64,000 bases of DNA from Poecilobothrus nobilitatus (Eukaryota > Arthropoda > Insecta > Diptera > Dolichopodidae), in NCBI GenBank assembly GCA_947095535.1, contig OX352773.1, positions 154,746,771 through 154,810,770 of the forward strand, given 5' to 3'. Shown here piece after piece: positions 1 to 13,052 of this stretch. The notes under the pieces are model-generated. The model was not told where the DNA came from. It searched no databases and worked only from the letters and a program-made list of their open reading frames with translations. Position 1 is the stretch's first letter, and each line of letters begins with the position of its first letter. The translations under genes and the position numbers were made by a program.

Positions 1-457
1 GTTGCGTAAAGCGAAACAATGAACTCTTTTTTGGATTGATTCACGATACGGAAACCATACATAAGTAATGAAAAGTGAAAAGCGCTTAGTGATATATGGA
101 TCAGAAAACTCTTTTGCCCAACTCATAATAAATCCAAGAGTTTAGCTAGCTTTTATTTATTATGGAGATGTAGTGACTCTTGAAATCTAATCTGCTATCA
201 AGGATCAGTCGCAAGGATCAGTCGAAATACGATCTGTCCTTTTAATAGGTTGATCGTTGAGGACGTAATCATAATTGATTGTTGGGTTAGCTCGTAACCT
301 TGAAAAGTTCATAATTAGGCATTTGTTAACATTTAGTTCGAGATTGTTGTTACTGCACCATGAACCAAATTGATTGAAATCATATTCCAACAAATCACAA
401 TCACGAGTGAAAGTTATAATTTTGCAGATTTTGGTATCATCAGCAAAACTAAGATTG
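1..457 (-). pseudogene. Non-LTR retrotransposon (LINE) reverse transcriptase fragment
   Basis: Read on the minus strand this is the middle and C-terminal part of a LINE reverse transcriptase that runs off the left window edge. The catalytic box reads FADDTK near 415-440. It is followed by a stretch with WCSNNNLELNVNKC spacing typical of the thumb region (205-393), and then by sequence resembling the post-thumb segment (GFIM, AKEFSDPYI, CFALRN) out to position 1. Stop codons and frame changes interrupt it after 205, and a stop lies just upstream of the FADD box, so it is a decayed, probably 5'-truncated copy. The clade (jockey/CR1-like) is a guess from motif style. Confidence 0.8.
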
Positions 458-921
458 TGTTAAAATAATTGCTATTTAAAATTTATATCTATATGTTAAT
501 AAATATAAAAATGTTAATTTTCCGATTAAAACTTATTACATTTTTCTAAATGAACTTGAACAACAATTAGTTTTTTTCATATAATTAAAATTGGTTATAA
601 TTACATTATTTTAATGAATGAATGATGAACTATATTGATTGAATATGAATCATTAATGATCAAATATGAATCCTTAACTATATTTTTTTTTCGTTTTAAA
701 TGGAATTTATACATAATGTAATTCAATTCCCCAACATAATCTATAAAAAGATTTAAAAGTTAGTCAAAATTTTTTTGAAAATATTAAATTATTATAATTT
801 TTAACTAATAAATTATAATTTCTCAAAAATTAATCAAAAATTCGAATTACAAGACATATTTTAATAGATCAGATTGTTCCGACTTAAATTTAATCATACT
901 GCCCAATTGTATTTAATTTTC
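458..921. other. AT-rich non-coding stretch
   Basis: Low-complexity A/T-rich DNA with no ORF, repeat or motif I can name. Confidence 0.6.
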
Positions 922-1296
922 TTGGTGCAGAACCAAAGCATCTGACGCCAGGAGTCCGATGGGACTTCTAACTCATTAAAAAAGTCAAAAATTATATTGG
1001 ACTTTTGCCTCACCACTATAAGACAAAAGTCAAATAAAAAAACCCATTAAAAAAGTCAAAAATTATATGGAACTTTTGCCTCACCTCTGCAAAACAAAAA
1101 TCAAACAAAAAAACTCAAACATCTAATGGACCTTTGATTCACTTCAATAGTTCAGAAATCCCAATATCTGTGTATTGTGTGTATCGGGATTTCAGTTCTT
1201 GTTAGTGAGATAAAAATCCCATGGGGCTTCTGGATTTTTGAAGTGAATCAAAAGTTTCAAAGAGACTTCTGGCGCCGTAGTTTTGGTTCTGTACCA
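922..1296. mobile_element. Foldback/MITE-like element with about 32-bp inverted termini
   Basis: The left end (TGGTGCAGAACCAAAG then GACGCCAGGAG) is an imperfect reverse complement of the right end (CTTCTGGCGCC then TTTTGGTTCTGTACCA). The interior is also partly self-complementary: a segment near 1130-1165 (GATTCACTTCAATAG) pairs with one near 1238-1258 (TTTGAAGTGAATC). Possible target duplication TTTTC lies at 917-921 and 1297-1301. No coding capacity is seen. The superfamily is unknown. Confidence 0.6.
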
Positions 1297-1408
1297 TTTT
1301 CATTTCTACAATTTAAGACTCAAAAAGCCGACACAAAAATCTATATTTTTGGGCAAGTTTGGCTAATAATTTTTAACATCCATTTCCTATTCGGTCGGGT
1401 TTAACTAA

Positions 1409-2992
1409 AAAAACGAGGAAGAATACAGTTGCCTTTGTCAACTCTTAGATACCCGTACGAACCGTTAGTATGTTCACAGCCTGTCACTCTGCTCACAATA
1501 TTATTTTTTTAATATTTTAGTATTTTAAAATAATTTGGGTGAATTTTATAATTTCTAGAACTACGGGTTGTACATATATTCAAACTATATGTTTATATGT
1601 ACATTCTTCAAAAGCAAATTCTAACCTTTCACATAACGATTATCAATCCAAAACTTTTTCAAATATTCTATAGTACCATTTAATACTAAGCGGTAAATGT
1701 ATATTAAATTTACTTAGTACAAAATAGTAAATATAATTTTAAATATTATAATTTATTATATTTAAATATTCCATTGACAGAATAATTTCTTATAAGTACA
1801 ATAAAATACATATAATATATTTGTAAATACGGCGCTATATAATATACATCTATACTCTTATCATTCATTCACTAGTGACATATACGATATCTAAATAAAC
1901 ATGATATTATATAAGTATGTATATATATCAATATCATATAAATAAAAATTCTTCAAGCAACCGTTATGTTGTTTATTTATTTGCATTTTTATGTACTACG
2001 CATTATATCCTCAACAATTTCAAATTATCGAGTAAAACAAAATGCAAAAAAATCGCTAAAGAAATTTGTTAGAAAATTTGAAAAAATCAAGTAACACTTT
2101 CGTCAATTATAAAGTAACCCTATATTATTAAAAAAAGTTGTTAACAGAAATAAGAATATAATGTTGAAGCTTTAATTTTTGTGTATTACTTTAAAAAAAT
2201 TTTAACAGGTGTTCAAGTTACAGGTGTTTAAAAATAGGAAATTTTCAGTTTTTGACCCCTTACAGCTCCTAAACGGGGGGCGATACAAAAAAAGTTTCTG
2301 AAATGACTCATACTTATTTTCAAAGATCTAACATCTGTCAAAATTTCAAGTTTCCAACTTAAACCGTTTAGCAGATAGAAGGGTTGAAGGATTTTGCAAA
2401 ATTTGAGTTTCACATAACGGTAAATTAAGACACTGTATGCCACAAATATATATTTATTGTATATATACTTTTAAAGCTAATAAAAGTAGTAATCGTTTGG
2501 CGTTTTCAAAATGAAGATATACCTTATACAACTTGTGCTATAACAATTTAAATATAGAGCTTTTTTGAACCTTTGAGGAGCTGTAGCTCCGTAACGGGTG
2601 GGGCTACAAAAAAAAGTTATAAAAAATAAAATTAATATTTTTGTGAGATCTATCAGTTGTTAAAATTGCTCTATTGCAAAAAAAATGTCGGGATCTAAAA
2701 GTTAGGTGTTCGAGAGCTACCCTAAGGCTTGGTCCAAACTCAACCAAAAAAAATAGGGAACCTACAAATTACTCCCAGAATATTTTGTGTAAATTTGAAG
2801 ATTCTAGCTTTCTTAGTTTTTGAGTTAGCGTGCTGACGGACGGACGGACGGACGGACGGACATGGCTCAAAAGTCTTAGAATTTTTTTCTGATCCGATCC
2901 ATACCTTTGAAGGTATATCTAGCTCGCTTATTTCGAGGTGTTACAAACGGAGGAGTAATTTTATTATACCCGATCCTATCGTACGGGTATAA
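1409..2992 (-). repeat. Interspersed repeat family R1, copy 1 (about 1.6 kb)
   Basis: The reverse complement of this block matches 59405-61041 over its length and 53559-55440 once the nested Helitron there is removed. Read on the minus strand it starts TATACCCGATAGG-like (TATTATACCC with the partner CGTACGGGTATAATA at 2967-2992) and ends in CTTCCTCGTTTT. It contains an ACGGACGG microsatellite (2835-2860) and GGAGCTGTAGCTCC-type palindromes. There is no ORF of note. Near both ends sits ATACCCGTACGA in opposite orientations, a subterminal inverted repeat. It is non-autonomous and its class is unknown. Confidence 0.75.
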
Positions 2993-5900
2993 TAATAATT
3001 ATTCAAAATGTTAAGAATCGTAATTTAAGAAAAATTATTTTAATTCATATCTTATAACTGTAGAATTCACGTAAGAATTTTATATGTAAAGATATATAAT
3101 ATATATAAACTTATATATAATATTGCTATATTTGTAAAAATAAGATTGAATTTTAAAAAAGTTTTAGAAATTCTGCTGAATAATGTAGCAATTAAGGAAA
3201 TTTTTATTAAAAGTTGAAACTTTTTTTTTGCTTTTATATTATTAAATATAAATAGTTAGTTAAACAAATAATAGTACGTACATTTACTAAAGTAAGTATT
3301 CGTTAATCAGCATTATTTTGATTTTGTGTTAAATAAATAAGTTTTTTATAAATTTTTATTTGGAATTTTTTCGAAACATTTTTTTTTTTTTAATCACATT
3401 TTCCGACAATACCCCTAACTATAATATTCATTATATAAATGTTATGAATATGAATGTCCGATAAATTTTCGATACGATTATAATATTTATATGATATTTA
3501 AAATTACAAGCCTAACCATAATTATCATAACAAATCATTAGAAAAATGTCAAACTACTATTGATTATATAAGATTTGCATTTTTTCTCTCATATACTTAA
3601 TGCAGTGTCTCTGATATGGATCTGAAAAGATTTTAAATCTTCTTTCGTCAGAGTCGTATCATCTAACGCCGTGACATACATTTAATGACATAAATCTAAG
3701 ACCAATTCAAGCCGAATAATTTCTCCTATCTTTTGATGGTACACTATATACTAAGAGTATAAGAATTTTAAACGCCAAATTCAATTCAATTTCAAAGCTT
3801 AGTTAATAGACAAAAAAAAAACAATGCCGTCACAAATATTTTGTAATGACAATAAATGATTGTAATGACTATTATAACTAGTTAGACGGGTAGAAAATCA
3901 TATGATATCACATGGTATCTACAAACTATGTCAGTTATAGGAAAAGGAAAAATGTCAAAAGTTAAAGAAAGGAAAATAATATGAAAATCATTAATACTTA
4001 GACGATGTATAAATAAATTTTTTAATACATTTAACTTTTTTATGATTTTTTAAAAAGAATTTTTAAATAATATCTAAACTATTTAAAAATTATCTTTCCG
4101 CTAGAAAAAAAAAAAAATTCTTTCTTTTTTTCAATGGAAAATAATTTTTTATATTAGATATTTTTTTTTATTAATATCCCAATATATAAAAATAAAATTC
4201 TGCTCATTAAATTTGTTCTAGCTTATCAATATTAAATTATATAAAATATTTACCTATGCCTGTTGTAATGTAATTTCCAATAAATCGATCAGATTTAATT
4301 AAATTAGTATATTATCATATAAAACAAAAATAAACAAAAAAATAAAGTTAAAATACCGTAAACACAATGTCAATCATTTGAATTTCATTAAAATATATAA
4401 ATCCTTTTCAATTTCATTATAATATGATAAAAATGTTTTTTTGTTTTTTTTTTTTTTTTTTTTAAATATTATACTATTAGAATTTATACCTGATCCAGGT
4501 GGTATTATTTAAATTTTTTATATTCATTAAGTTATATTTTCTTTTTTATCTACTTATATATTTCTTTGAAATATTTTTAACTCATAAATTACATTTAAAT
4601 TATACTTATTTACATTTACAACATTTCCTCTATCTTTTTTAACAACATACATATATTTCAATTGTAATTGATAGATATGATGTTAAGTACAATAAATACG
4701 GGTGGATAAAAATATAATACGAAGCAAGATAGGTTTGTAATAAAAAAAACTAAGTAGATATACTCTACCTAAATATTCCCTCATGTGAACAAAATTGTGT
4801 CAAATCAAAAATAAAAAGAAAAATGTAATATGTATAATATAATTTGCCACCTTTCCCCCCATTTTTTTTTTTTGTTGAAATATTTTATACTCTATTTTAT
4901 TTTCTATCCTTCAATAAATTCCCCCAAATACAAACAAACATTAAATTTATGTGCACATTAAATTTACTTGTGTATGACAGTGTTGATTAATATATGCGCC
5001 CGTATACATAATAAAAAGAAATTTTTTATTAACTTTAAAATAGTATTTAAACATTTTTTTTTTTTTTTTTAAATAGATAAAATTGTGTTAAGTAAATAGA
5101 AATTTTTTTTTTTAAATTATATTTTAATATGCATTTATATTACCATTATATAATAGTATAACGTATTTTAAAACCGTTTCACATTGAATTTCTTAATAAA
5201 TGCAATTATATTCAATATAAATATGCATATGCATACAAGAAATATATGTGCATATAAATATATAAAAAAAAAATCTAAAGATAACTATTATAAGCTTTTA
5301 TATTATAAATGAAACATTAAAAAAAAAAAAAAACCGTTTATTATATTGTCCTTAAATGCTATCTTTCACATAAAATGAATTTTGTTTTTTTTTTTTTTAT
5401 CTTAAATTTTATATGCACTTTATATTAAATATATATCACCATAAATAACTTATTTCATATAACCTTGTCCTTTTTTTTTTATTTATTATTTTTTGTTTTT
5501 TTTTTCTTTTGTGCAGTTTTTCGAGGAGAGACATACAAAAAAAAAAAAAAAATTCACTACAATTTTATAAAAATGCAGAAAAACAAAAAAAAAAGTGAAT
5601 TTTAGTTAAAAGCCGTAAACAAAAAGAAAAAAAAAAGAAACTCTAAGTGTATACCCATTAGAATTGAGAAATATCCTTGGAATAATTGATATTTTTTTTT
5701 ATATTTTAGCGTTTTTTAATAAGTTAATTTTTCAAGGGTTTTCTTCCTTTAAAGTTTAAAAGAAATATAAGTCTACAATTTTTTTTTTCTATTCGAATTA
5801 ATTACAGTTTTGGTTATAAAAATAATTATATTTTTAATTTTCCTAAAAAAAAAAATTTATTTTTATTCCTTTATACTTCTGTAAGGAGCATAAGGTATAA

Positions 5901-6104
5901 TAAGTAATAAGTAATTTATTTTTCATATTTGACTAAATTTCAGTTTCTGGAGGCATTTTGAAGTTTGATTAGGCAATTAATTACTTGGCTTATAGCCAAT
6001 TTAATTGTACAAGAATATGAAACATAAATAATTTTTATTCGTACCTTTACCTTTTACCTTTTACCTTTTATATTATACAAGAATTATGCTTTATTTTATT
6101 ATAC
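2993..6104. other. AT-rich non-coding stretch with many homopolymer runs
   Basis: Repeated A and T tracts of about 10-20 bases (for example around 4440-4463, 5052-5070, 5320-5335, 5385-5399 and 5540-5552). I see no gene, terminal repeat or RNA gene. Confidence 0.5.
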
Positions 6105-6703
6105 TAGCAAAACTTTTGAAAAATTTGGTTGGTCTAGAGTAGCCGGTTCAGACTTTTTGCGCTTCTTGGAAGTTTATGAAGCTAAGCGTCTAAAATCTTA
6201 TAAAAGACTTTATGGTAACAACTTCTGTCACATTTGGTTTTGCTGGTATGACAGGTAATTGGGATGCAGCTGACATACAACTTCTCTTTTTAAATGAAAA
6301 TAACTCCGTATATATAGAAGCTATGTATTTGAAATTTTGGTCAAGAGGTGTCGAGTTACATGCCAACCATTTTTGCAAAATTTGGATGCTACAGAGCGAG
6401 TTCAGCGAGTTCAGACTTCTTGCACCTCTTTAAATTTTATGAAGCTAAGTGTCTGAAATTTTACAAAAGATGATCAAGTTTTAGAGCAATAACTTTTGTA
6501 AAATTTGGTGCAAGAGATTCGTGTAGCTGTCTTGTAACTTCACAATTTACATAAATATGTCTCGGTTATAGTTAACATTGGTACTAAAATTTCTGAAATT
6601 TTTTAAAAGATGATCAAGTTTTATAGAAACAGGATATATTACGTTCATACGGGTATTTCAGAGTTGACACAATCTACTCTACTGGACTCTTCCTCGTTTT
6701 ATA
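6105..6703 (+). repeat. Repeat family R2, 5'-truncated copy
   Basis: Shares with 9688-10517 and 56714-57348 the modules GAAGCTAAGCGTCT, GATCAAGTTTTA and the terminal block CGTTCATACGGGTAT followed by GAGTTGACA and CTCTTCCTCGTTTT at 6652-6699. Part of the interior appears duplicated. The 62-73 aa ORFs in it on both strands are chance frames of the repeat. Confidence 0.65.
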
Positions 6704-6989
6704 TTATATATATTATGCTTGTGTTTTTTTAATTATCTTTATACTATATTTATATTTATTATAAGAAAAATTTATATTATTTTTTCTTATTAATCTAAAA
6801 ATTAATAAAATGGTTTGTTTTAACCACTACACCATTAGTTAAATTTTTACTAGAATTATTGTAATCTTATAGTCTTGCAAATTTTTCCTTTTTTACACAA
6901 AATTGCTATGGAAAGGTTTGATGGTTCTCGAGAATTTTAAAAAATATGATTACCTCAGATACCTCATTCTTGTTTTTTGAAAAAATATT

Positions 6990-7810
6990 TTGAATAAATT
7001 TAAAGGTTCTACTCTTGTTAGTTTTGGAGATATATTCGTTGCTCTTGTGCTCGTCCCGAAGTTTCCAAAATACGAACCCATGGTTCAAATTCTTTCAAAT
7101 GTCAGTTTCCAATTTTACAGAAAAGGAAACATAACAGAACACCTTTGTACTAAAAATAAAAGTTCTATCTTTGTTCGTTGTGGAGATACACTCGTTTGCT
7201 CTGAGGCTCGTTCGGAAGCTTCCAAAATCCGAACCCAAGGACTAAATCCTCTCAAATTTCAGAGACTTAAATAAAACATGAAAGAACACCACTCTGTTAA
7301 ATTTGAAGGTTATATCTTAATTGGTTTTGGAGATAATCCCATTTGCTCTGGTGCTCGTTCGGAAGCTTCCAAAATCCAAACCCATGGACCAAATCCTCTT
7401 AAATTTCAGAGACATAAATCGAACGGGAAGGAACATCATTGTACAAAATTTAAAGGTTCTATCTTTGTTGATTTTACAGATAATGTCGTTTGCTCTGGGG
7501 CTCGTTCGGAAGCTTCCAAAATCCGAACCCATGGATCAAATCCTCTCAAATTTTAGAGACTTAAATAAAACATGAAAGAACACCACTCTGTCAAATTTGA
7601 AGGTTATATCTTTATTGGTTTTGAAGATAATCTCATTTGCTCTGGTGCTCGTTCGGAAGCTTCCAAAATCCAAAACCCATACAAAATTTAAAGGTTCTAT
7701 CTTTGTTAGTTTTGGAGATAATCTCGTTTGCTCCGAAATCATTTGGAAGCTTCCAGAATTCGAACCCATGAACCGATTTGGTCCAGATTCGAACTTAGCC
7801 TTCCTTTCGT
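6990..7810 (+). repeat. Tandem array of about 147-bp monomers, six copies
   Basis: A module reading AAAGGTTCTATCTTTGTT followed by GGAGATAATCTCGTTTGCTC and TTCGGAAGCTTCCAAAATCC recurs with starts near 7001, 7158, 7304, 7451, 7599 and 7689. Steps are about 157, 146, 147, 148 and 90 bases, so the last unit is shortened. Copies 3 and 5 (GAAGGTTATATCTT variant, preceded by ATGAAAGAACACCACTCTG) resemble each other more than their neighbours, which suggests a dimeric higher-order unit of about 294 bp. Several overlapping ORFs of 70-95 aa on both strands arise from the repeat and are not genes. Confidence 0.85.
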
Positions 7811-7849
7811 AATTAGTAACTTACTATATAAATTACATCAAGATAGCTT

Positions 7850-8033
7850 TATTAGTTTTTGAGTTATCGTGCGAACGGACGGACGGACGGACGGACATCG
7901 TTAAATCGACTCAGGAGCTGATGCTGATTCAGAATATATATACATGTCCATATCTAAGTTAACATACCAAACATACAAACACCATACCAAAGTTAATATA
8001 CCCTATACTTTAGGTGTAGGGTATAATAAAAAA
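7850..8033 (+). repeat. ACGG microsatellite and palindromic TE-like terminus next to the tandem array
   Basis: GAACGGACGGACGGACGGAC at 7872-7893 is followed by a segment ending in a palindrome, ACCCTATACTTTAGGTGTAGGGTATAATA (7998-8027; arms ACCCTA / TAGGGT). The same layout (ACGG tract, then a GGGTATAATA palindrome) ends the R1 and R2 repeats, so the tandem array probably sits inside a related element. Confidence 0.55.
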
Positions 8034-9687
8034 GCACTTTACACTGCGAGCGATTGCCAAATTCTTAAACTGTATATTTAAGTTTTAATGAGTGATTGTA
8101 AAATATTTTACAATAGGTACTGTATTTTTGTCACCATTCCAGAAATTAAGTAACCATGTCATGGTGTTAAAATAAGTGATGACGACTATGAGTGATGATG
8201 TAAAACTTTGTAATTGAATGATTGTGAGTAGTCGTGGGTGGTTATAAAATATAATATATACATATATGTATATTAATTTGTCTTTTATATTTGTATAATA
8301 TAATTTATAAAGAGGAAGGATGAATCAAAGGAGACATAGATAAAAATATTCCGGAAATTGATGCTTATTGTAGTGATTGTAAATTAATTTATGAGTATAA
8401 GAATAAATTAGAAAATGTTGCTGACAAATGGTTTATGCAAAACAAAAAAAAAAACATAAATAAAATCATTAAAAAAAAAAACAATAAAAAATAATTAAAA
8501 AAATGAATATTTTAACATACATTAAGAAATAAATGAAAAAAATTTTAATTTTCCAAAAACAAAATTTTATTGTTATTAACTTTTATATTATATGTAGTTA
8601 ATAAGAGAAAAATGTTACTTTTCTTTTTACGTAACATAAGAATTAAAACTGATTCGAATTTTTTAAGAAAATTAAATTAAATTTTGCAAAACACAAACGT
8701 ATAACAAATAATGCAATTATAATATTTTATGGATATCATGTGAATGTAAGAATCCTTAAGTTAATTATAATTATTATTTTTTATGAGTTTTTATGATTTT
8801 GAGGAGTGGTTTGTCCCAAAAGATTTTTTAAGTTTTTATTTTTACTTATTTGTATATTATAAAGAAAGTATTGGAATCGTGAATTTTAGTTTTTTCTGGG
8901 AACGATAAGCGTTTTTTTTTTAAATGTACATATCGCTGAGTATTCCTGTCACGCCTATAAATATGTTATTATTTCTAATTTTTTTTTGGTATAGGTTTAG
9001 GAAGCACATTATTTCATCATTTTAAATAAAATTGGTTGGTAATTTAAAAAAAAACGTTGTTTACTTCTTTCTATAAATGAAAATTTCCGTTTAGAAACTA
9101 AAAATTCTCATTTGACAAATTGCATAATACAATATCTGCAAATTGCAATTTGATATATGCGAATACAAAAATGAAATTTAGAAAAAAATCCCCCCAGATT
9201 ATTTTCTAATGACAAAATTAAAAATATGTTTGGTCCTGGTCTTTTGATTTTAATGTATATTAATTGAAAAGGTGAGGCAACGAAAGGACAATTACCTTGA
9301 AAATATTCAAATATAAAAATGACATTTTCGTTAATTAAAATAAAAAGAAAATTTTAATTAATATAAAGGTAATTTTATTCCTGTCATAAACGGAATACAA
9401 TTAAATATTACAAATTAAAATTTGTTTGATATAACGATTTTTTATCTTTAATCATTTTTAATTAATTTAAATAAAGCATAAACAAGCATTGGAGCATGAA
9501 AAACAACATTTGCATAAAAAGTGACCTTTTATTAAAATGTCCATACGGAGATTTTTTAATTGAAAGTGTATCATTTTATAAAAATTAATATACATACATA
9601 TATTTAAGAAAAATATTTTTTTTTTTTTAAATTTAAAAAATGAAAACAGTGTAATAATAATAACCTTTCGCTTTCTAATGTCCTTTT
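8034..9687. other. AT-rich non-coding stretch
   Basis: No gene or repeat boundary recognised. Confidence 0.5.
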
Positions 9688-10517
9688 TATACCCGTATGA
9701 ACTATGTTCAAGGGTATAATAAATTGGCCTTTACGTTTCTGACACCTTAAAGGAGTCAAGCTAGATATAGTGTCAAAGTTATGGATCATCTCAGAATCGA
9801 ATTCTGAGTCGATTAAGCTATGTATGTCCACACGATAACTCAAAAAATAAAGGAGCTAGGAGGCTAAAATTTTTTTACGTTACTAGCTTTGCAACATACG
9901 TTGCAATATTATTATTTTTTATCTATTTAAATCCAGCTTTTTTGGCCTCCGGTTTCTACCATACAACTTCTCTATTTAAATGAGAATAACTCAGTATCTA
10001 TTGAATCTAGGTGTCTCAAATTTTGCAAAATCGAGTCGAGTTACAGGCCAACAACACCTGTAAAAGTTGGTTATGCTGGGGCGACAGGTTCGGCTAGGTG
10101 CCATACAACTTTTCTTTTTAAATGTAAATTTACTCAGTGTCTATTAAAGCTAGGTATCTGAAATTTTGTGAAGAAGTGTCGAGTTAGCCAACAATTTTTG
10201 TAAAATTTTGTTGATCTATAGCAGCCGGTTCAGGCTTCTTGCACCTCTTGGAACTTAATGAAGCTAGGCGTCTGCAATCTTCCAAATGAAGATCAAGTTT
10301 TATGGCAACAACCTCTGTAAAATTTGGCTGCGCTGGTGCAATAGATTTGGATAGCTGTCTTACAACTCAACAATTTACATTAATATATCTCAGTAGTTAT
10401 AACGTAGGTACTAAAATATCTGAAATTGTTTAAAAGATAACCAAGAAACAGGCTATTTTACGTTCATACGGGTATCCCAGAGTTGACATAGTCCATTCTA
10501 CTGCACTTTTCCTTGTT
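9688..10517 (+). repeat. Repeat family R2, near full-length copy
   Basis: Starts TATACCCGTATGAACT with a palindromic partner (AGTTCAAGGGTATAAT-like, 9706-9720). It contains the GTCGATTAAGCTATG module and ends with CGTTCATACGGGTATCCC, GAGTTGACATAGTCC and CTTTTCCTTGTT. The motif ATACCCGTATGAAC occurs near both ends in opposite orientation. Same architecture as R1, with a different interior. No coding capacity. Confidence 0.7.
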
Positions 10518-12230
10518 AAGTAGAATTTTAATATATATTGACCACTCCGTCTGTTTACAAAACTTCTATACTATCTAAGATGAAATACTGGAACTTAACC
10601 ATGGCAGAGGAATTTTTTTATAAATCTTTATAAAGCTTTGTAAATCAATAAAAATGTTATATAACTTTTTGCAATCACCAGAATCCTTTCAGTCAAAACA
10701 TTTTAAAATTTTAAGACAATCTTAAAAATTGAGCTTAAGTCATCTCAAAAAATGTTTTTATACTTTCTTCAGTTCATAAGCTCTTAAAGATTGAAAAGTG
10801 AAATTTTTTTTATTTTTATGTTACATATAACCAAATTCCCAGATAAATATATGCTAAAAGTAAGATACAAAAATTGATGCTCCAATGTATAGTACAACAC
10901 ACACATATCGGCTAAAATTTAACAGCATTGAATTACAAGTTATAGAGAAAGTACAAAATAGACTTCAATTTTGGCTCCATTAGATCATCGACGTATCATT
11001 TGAGCAACCACTCTATTTTATAGATATTTTGTTAGGGTTGTTGGTTAGTTGGTTTTGTTGATTCAGAAAAAATAAAAAAATAAAAATCTTAATGCTTCCT
11101 CCTCTACACATTTCAACCGAGGTACAATGAGGGCTGCACAGTCTAACTTCATCTTAATCTTAAAGATGGCCAGATAGCACAGCTCCTTTCATGGTAGTTC
11201 GTTTGTATTGCGCCCAGGGCGAATTTGAAATAGCTTTTCGTAAGAAGTATTCCCAAAAGTTAGTAACCATAAGTGGGTAATATTGTAAAATTCAAGAAGA
11301 TAATAAACATCAGCATTCTAAACACTCCTCTCAACATCCAGTAACTTCCCACTTTTCTCAATTTTCTTTATTCCTATTTTCCCCAATCCCCAAACCAAGC
11401 AGTACATTATACCATAGGTTCTAATCTATGGTTCTAGGTTTGGTATAAAAGCGATATAGTGTTTGGTTTGATTCAAGTCCAACACCACCAAAGAGGTCTT
11501 GATCTCATTGGTGTCTTTCGAACTTTTCATTTGCCAACTCAAAAAAAAAGGAAAAAAAAGTGAACTTTACTTTAAAATATATTTGATTTCTACCTTGTTT
11601 TTACTAAGATTCATCTTCAAAAGATATCACAGTCCTAAATGGTGAGATTTTCACTAATCGGCATCTGGAGTAGATTTTTTTTCTTCTATAATTTTTATTT
11701 TATTATTTATTATAGTTGTGTATACCTACAGAGTAACGTATTTACACTGTATTAAAATAAAGTAAACGTCCAATAACAGGGTGAAAGATAAAATATTTTT
11801 ATTAAACCTTAGAATAAATTGCATAATAATAAATTTCTCTTTTATATTAATAGTAGAAACTTGTAAATATTTATAGTTCAAATAACACGTTTTTAATTCA
11901 TACATTATAACTCACAATATAAATTTAAAAATGTATTATATTAATAATAAAACTATACTTAATAGTATAATATTAGTAAATAAACATGTAGATAATAATA
12001 TATCTAACACTTTTTAAGTTTACACTGGTTTGAAAATTAATTACAAATTTAAATTATGACTTACATTTATTTACATTTAAACAAGAGCATAAACAAACAA
12101 AATTAACAAACAATTTTTCTTTGAATACTTAATTAAACATTTCGCAAAACTAGATCAAAGACCAATTATATTTTTAAAGCTGAAATTTCATAATTTTTTG
12201 CAAAACCAAAAAAAGTAAAACAAAAACAAA
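10518..12230. other. Non-coding stretch with a possible LINE remnant and a TATA motif
   Basis: Around 10880-11015 one frame reads a short RT-like string (IELQVIEKVQNRLQFW) reminiscent of LINE C-termini, too short to be sure. At 11100-11560 the base composition is less AT-rich. It contains a small hairpin (ACCATAGG/TCTATGGT, 11410-11432) and a good TATA motif (GGTATAAAAGC, about 11440-11450). This could be an LTR or promoter remnant, but I find no matching second LTR or ORF. The rest is AT-rich. Confidence 0.35.
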
Positions 12231-13052
12231 ACAAGGCAGAATGTAAACCAGCGGTTTATAAAACCAAACATTTTCAAAAGATAATACAACCTGTTTAAAA
12301 TTGTGACATACACCAAAATTTCACAATTTCATATAAGAAATGTGAAAATTGGACTTTTTTGCAATTTTGAAGGGCTGTAAATCCGGAACCCTATCTAACT
12401 AAGAAAAACCGCTAATGCACGTGAAAATATATTACTGAAGCTTTAATTTTTATATCTTCCCGAAAAAAAATTTGTACATGTGCCTAAGTTACAGGTATTT
12501 AAAAATAGCAAATTTTCAATTTTTGAGCCCTAATAGCTCATAAACAGGGGGCGGTCCAAAATAATTTTTTGAGGAAACTTATATTAATTCTAAAAGTTTT
12601 TTCTTTTTATTTCAAGTCCCTATCTGAAAGTGTACCGGAGTTATGAAGGTAGAAAAATCATGCAAAGTTTTTCATAACGGTAACTTTTCACATAACAGTA
12701 AATTTAAATACTTAATTTCAAAAAAATTATTTTGATATTGATTTACAAATTCCTGTCAAATGGCGTTTTCAGATTGAAAAAATGTTAAGCAGAACATGAG
12801 GTATACGCATTTAAAATAATGGGTTTTTCAAAGTTTGAGGGACTGTAGCTCCGTAATGGATCGGGCTACATGAAAAAGTTGTTCTACAATATTAATTTTT
12901 TTATGTGACCTACCAATGGTTAAAACTGTTTATCTCTATCTTTAGCGGTGTAAAACTCTTGTAAACAGACGAACAGACAGACGGATGAACGGACAGAGTG
13001 AAACTAATAGGCTTATTTTTTCAAAATTTTTTTGGAAATGTGCGAAAAAGAA
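12231..13052 (+). repeat. Repeat family R3, copy 1
   Basis: Begins near AGAATGTAAACCAGCGGTTT and ends near TTTGGAAATGTGC. It contains GAGCCCTAATAGCTCATAAACAGG-like, AGTGTACCGGAGTTATGAAGG-like and ACTGTAGCTCCGTAATGG-like modules and a degenerate ACGG tract (12965-13000). The same modules in the same order occur at 21150-21955, partly at 24815-25305, and more divergently at 52545-53330, all on the same strand. No ORF. Confidence 0.7.

Noticed and set aside
2835..2860. ACGG microsatellites as stand-alone features of interest
   Set aside because: They recur at the same relative place in every R1 and R3 copy and so are part of those repeats.
6990..7810. Possible CRISPR-like or protein-coding repeat array
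   Set aside because: Units are whole-length tandem repeats without distinct spacers, and ORFs occur on both strands with stops; satellite-like DNA fits better.
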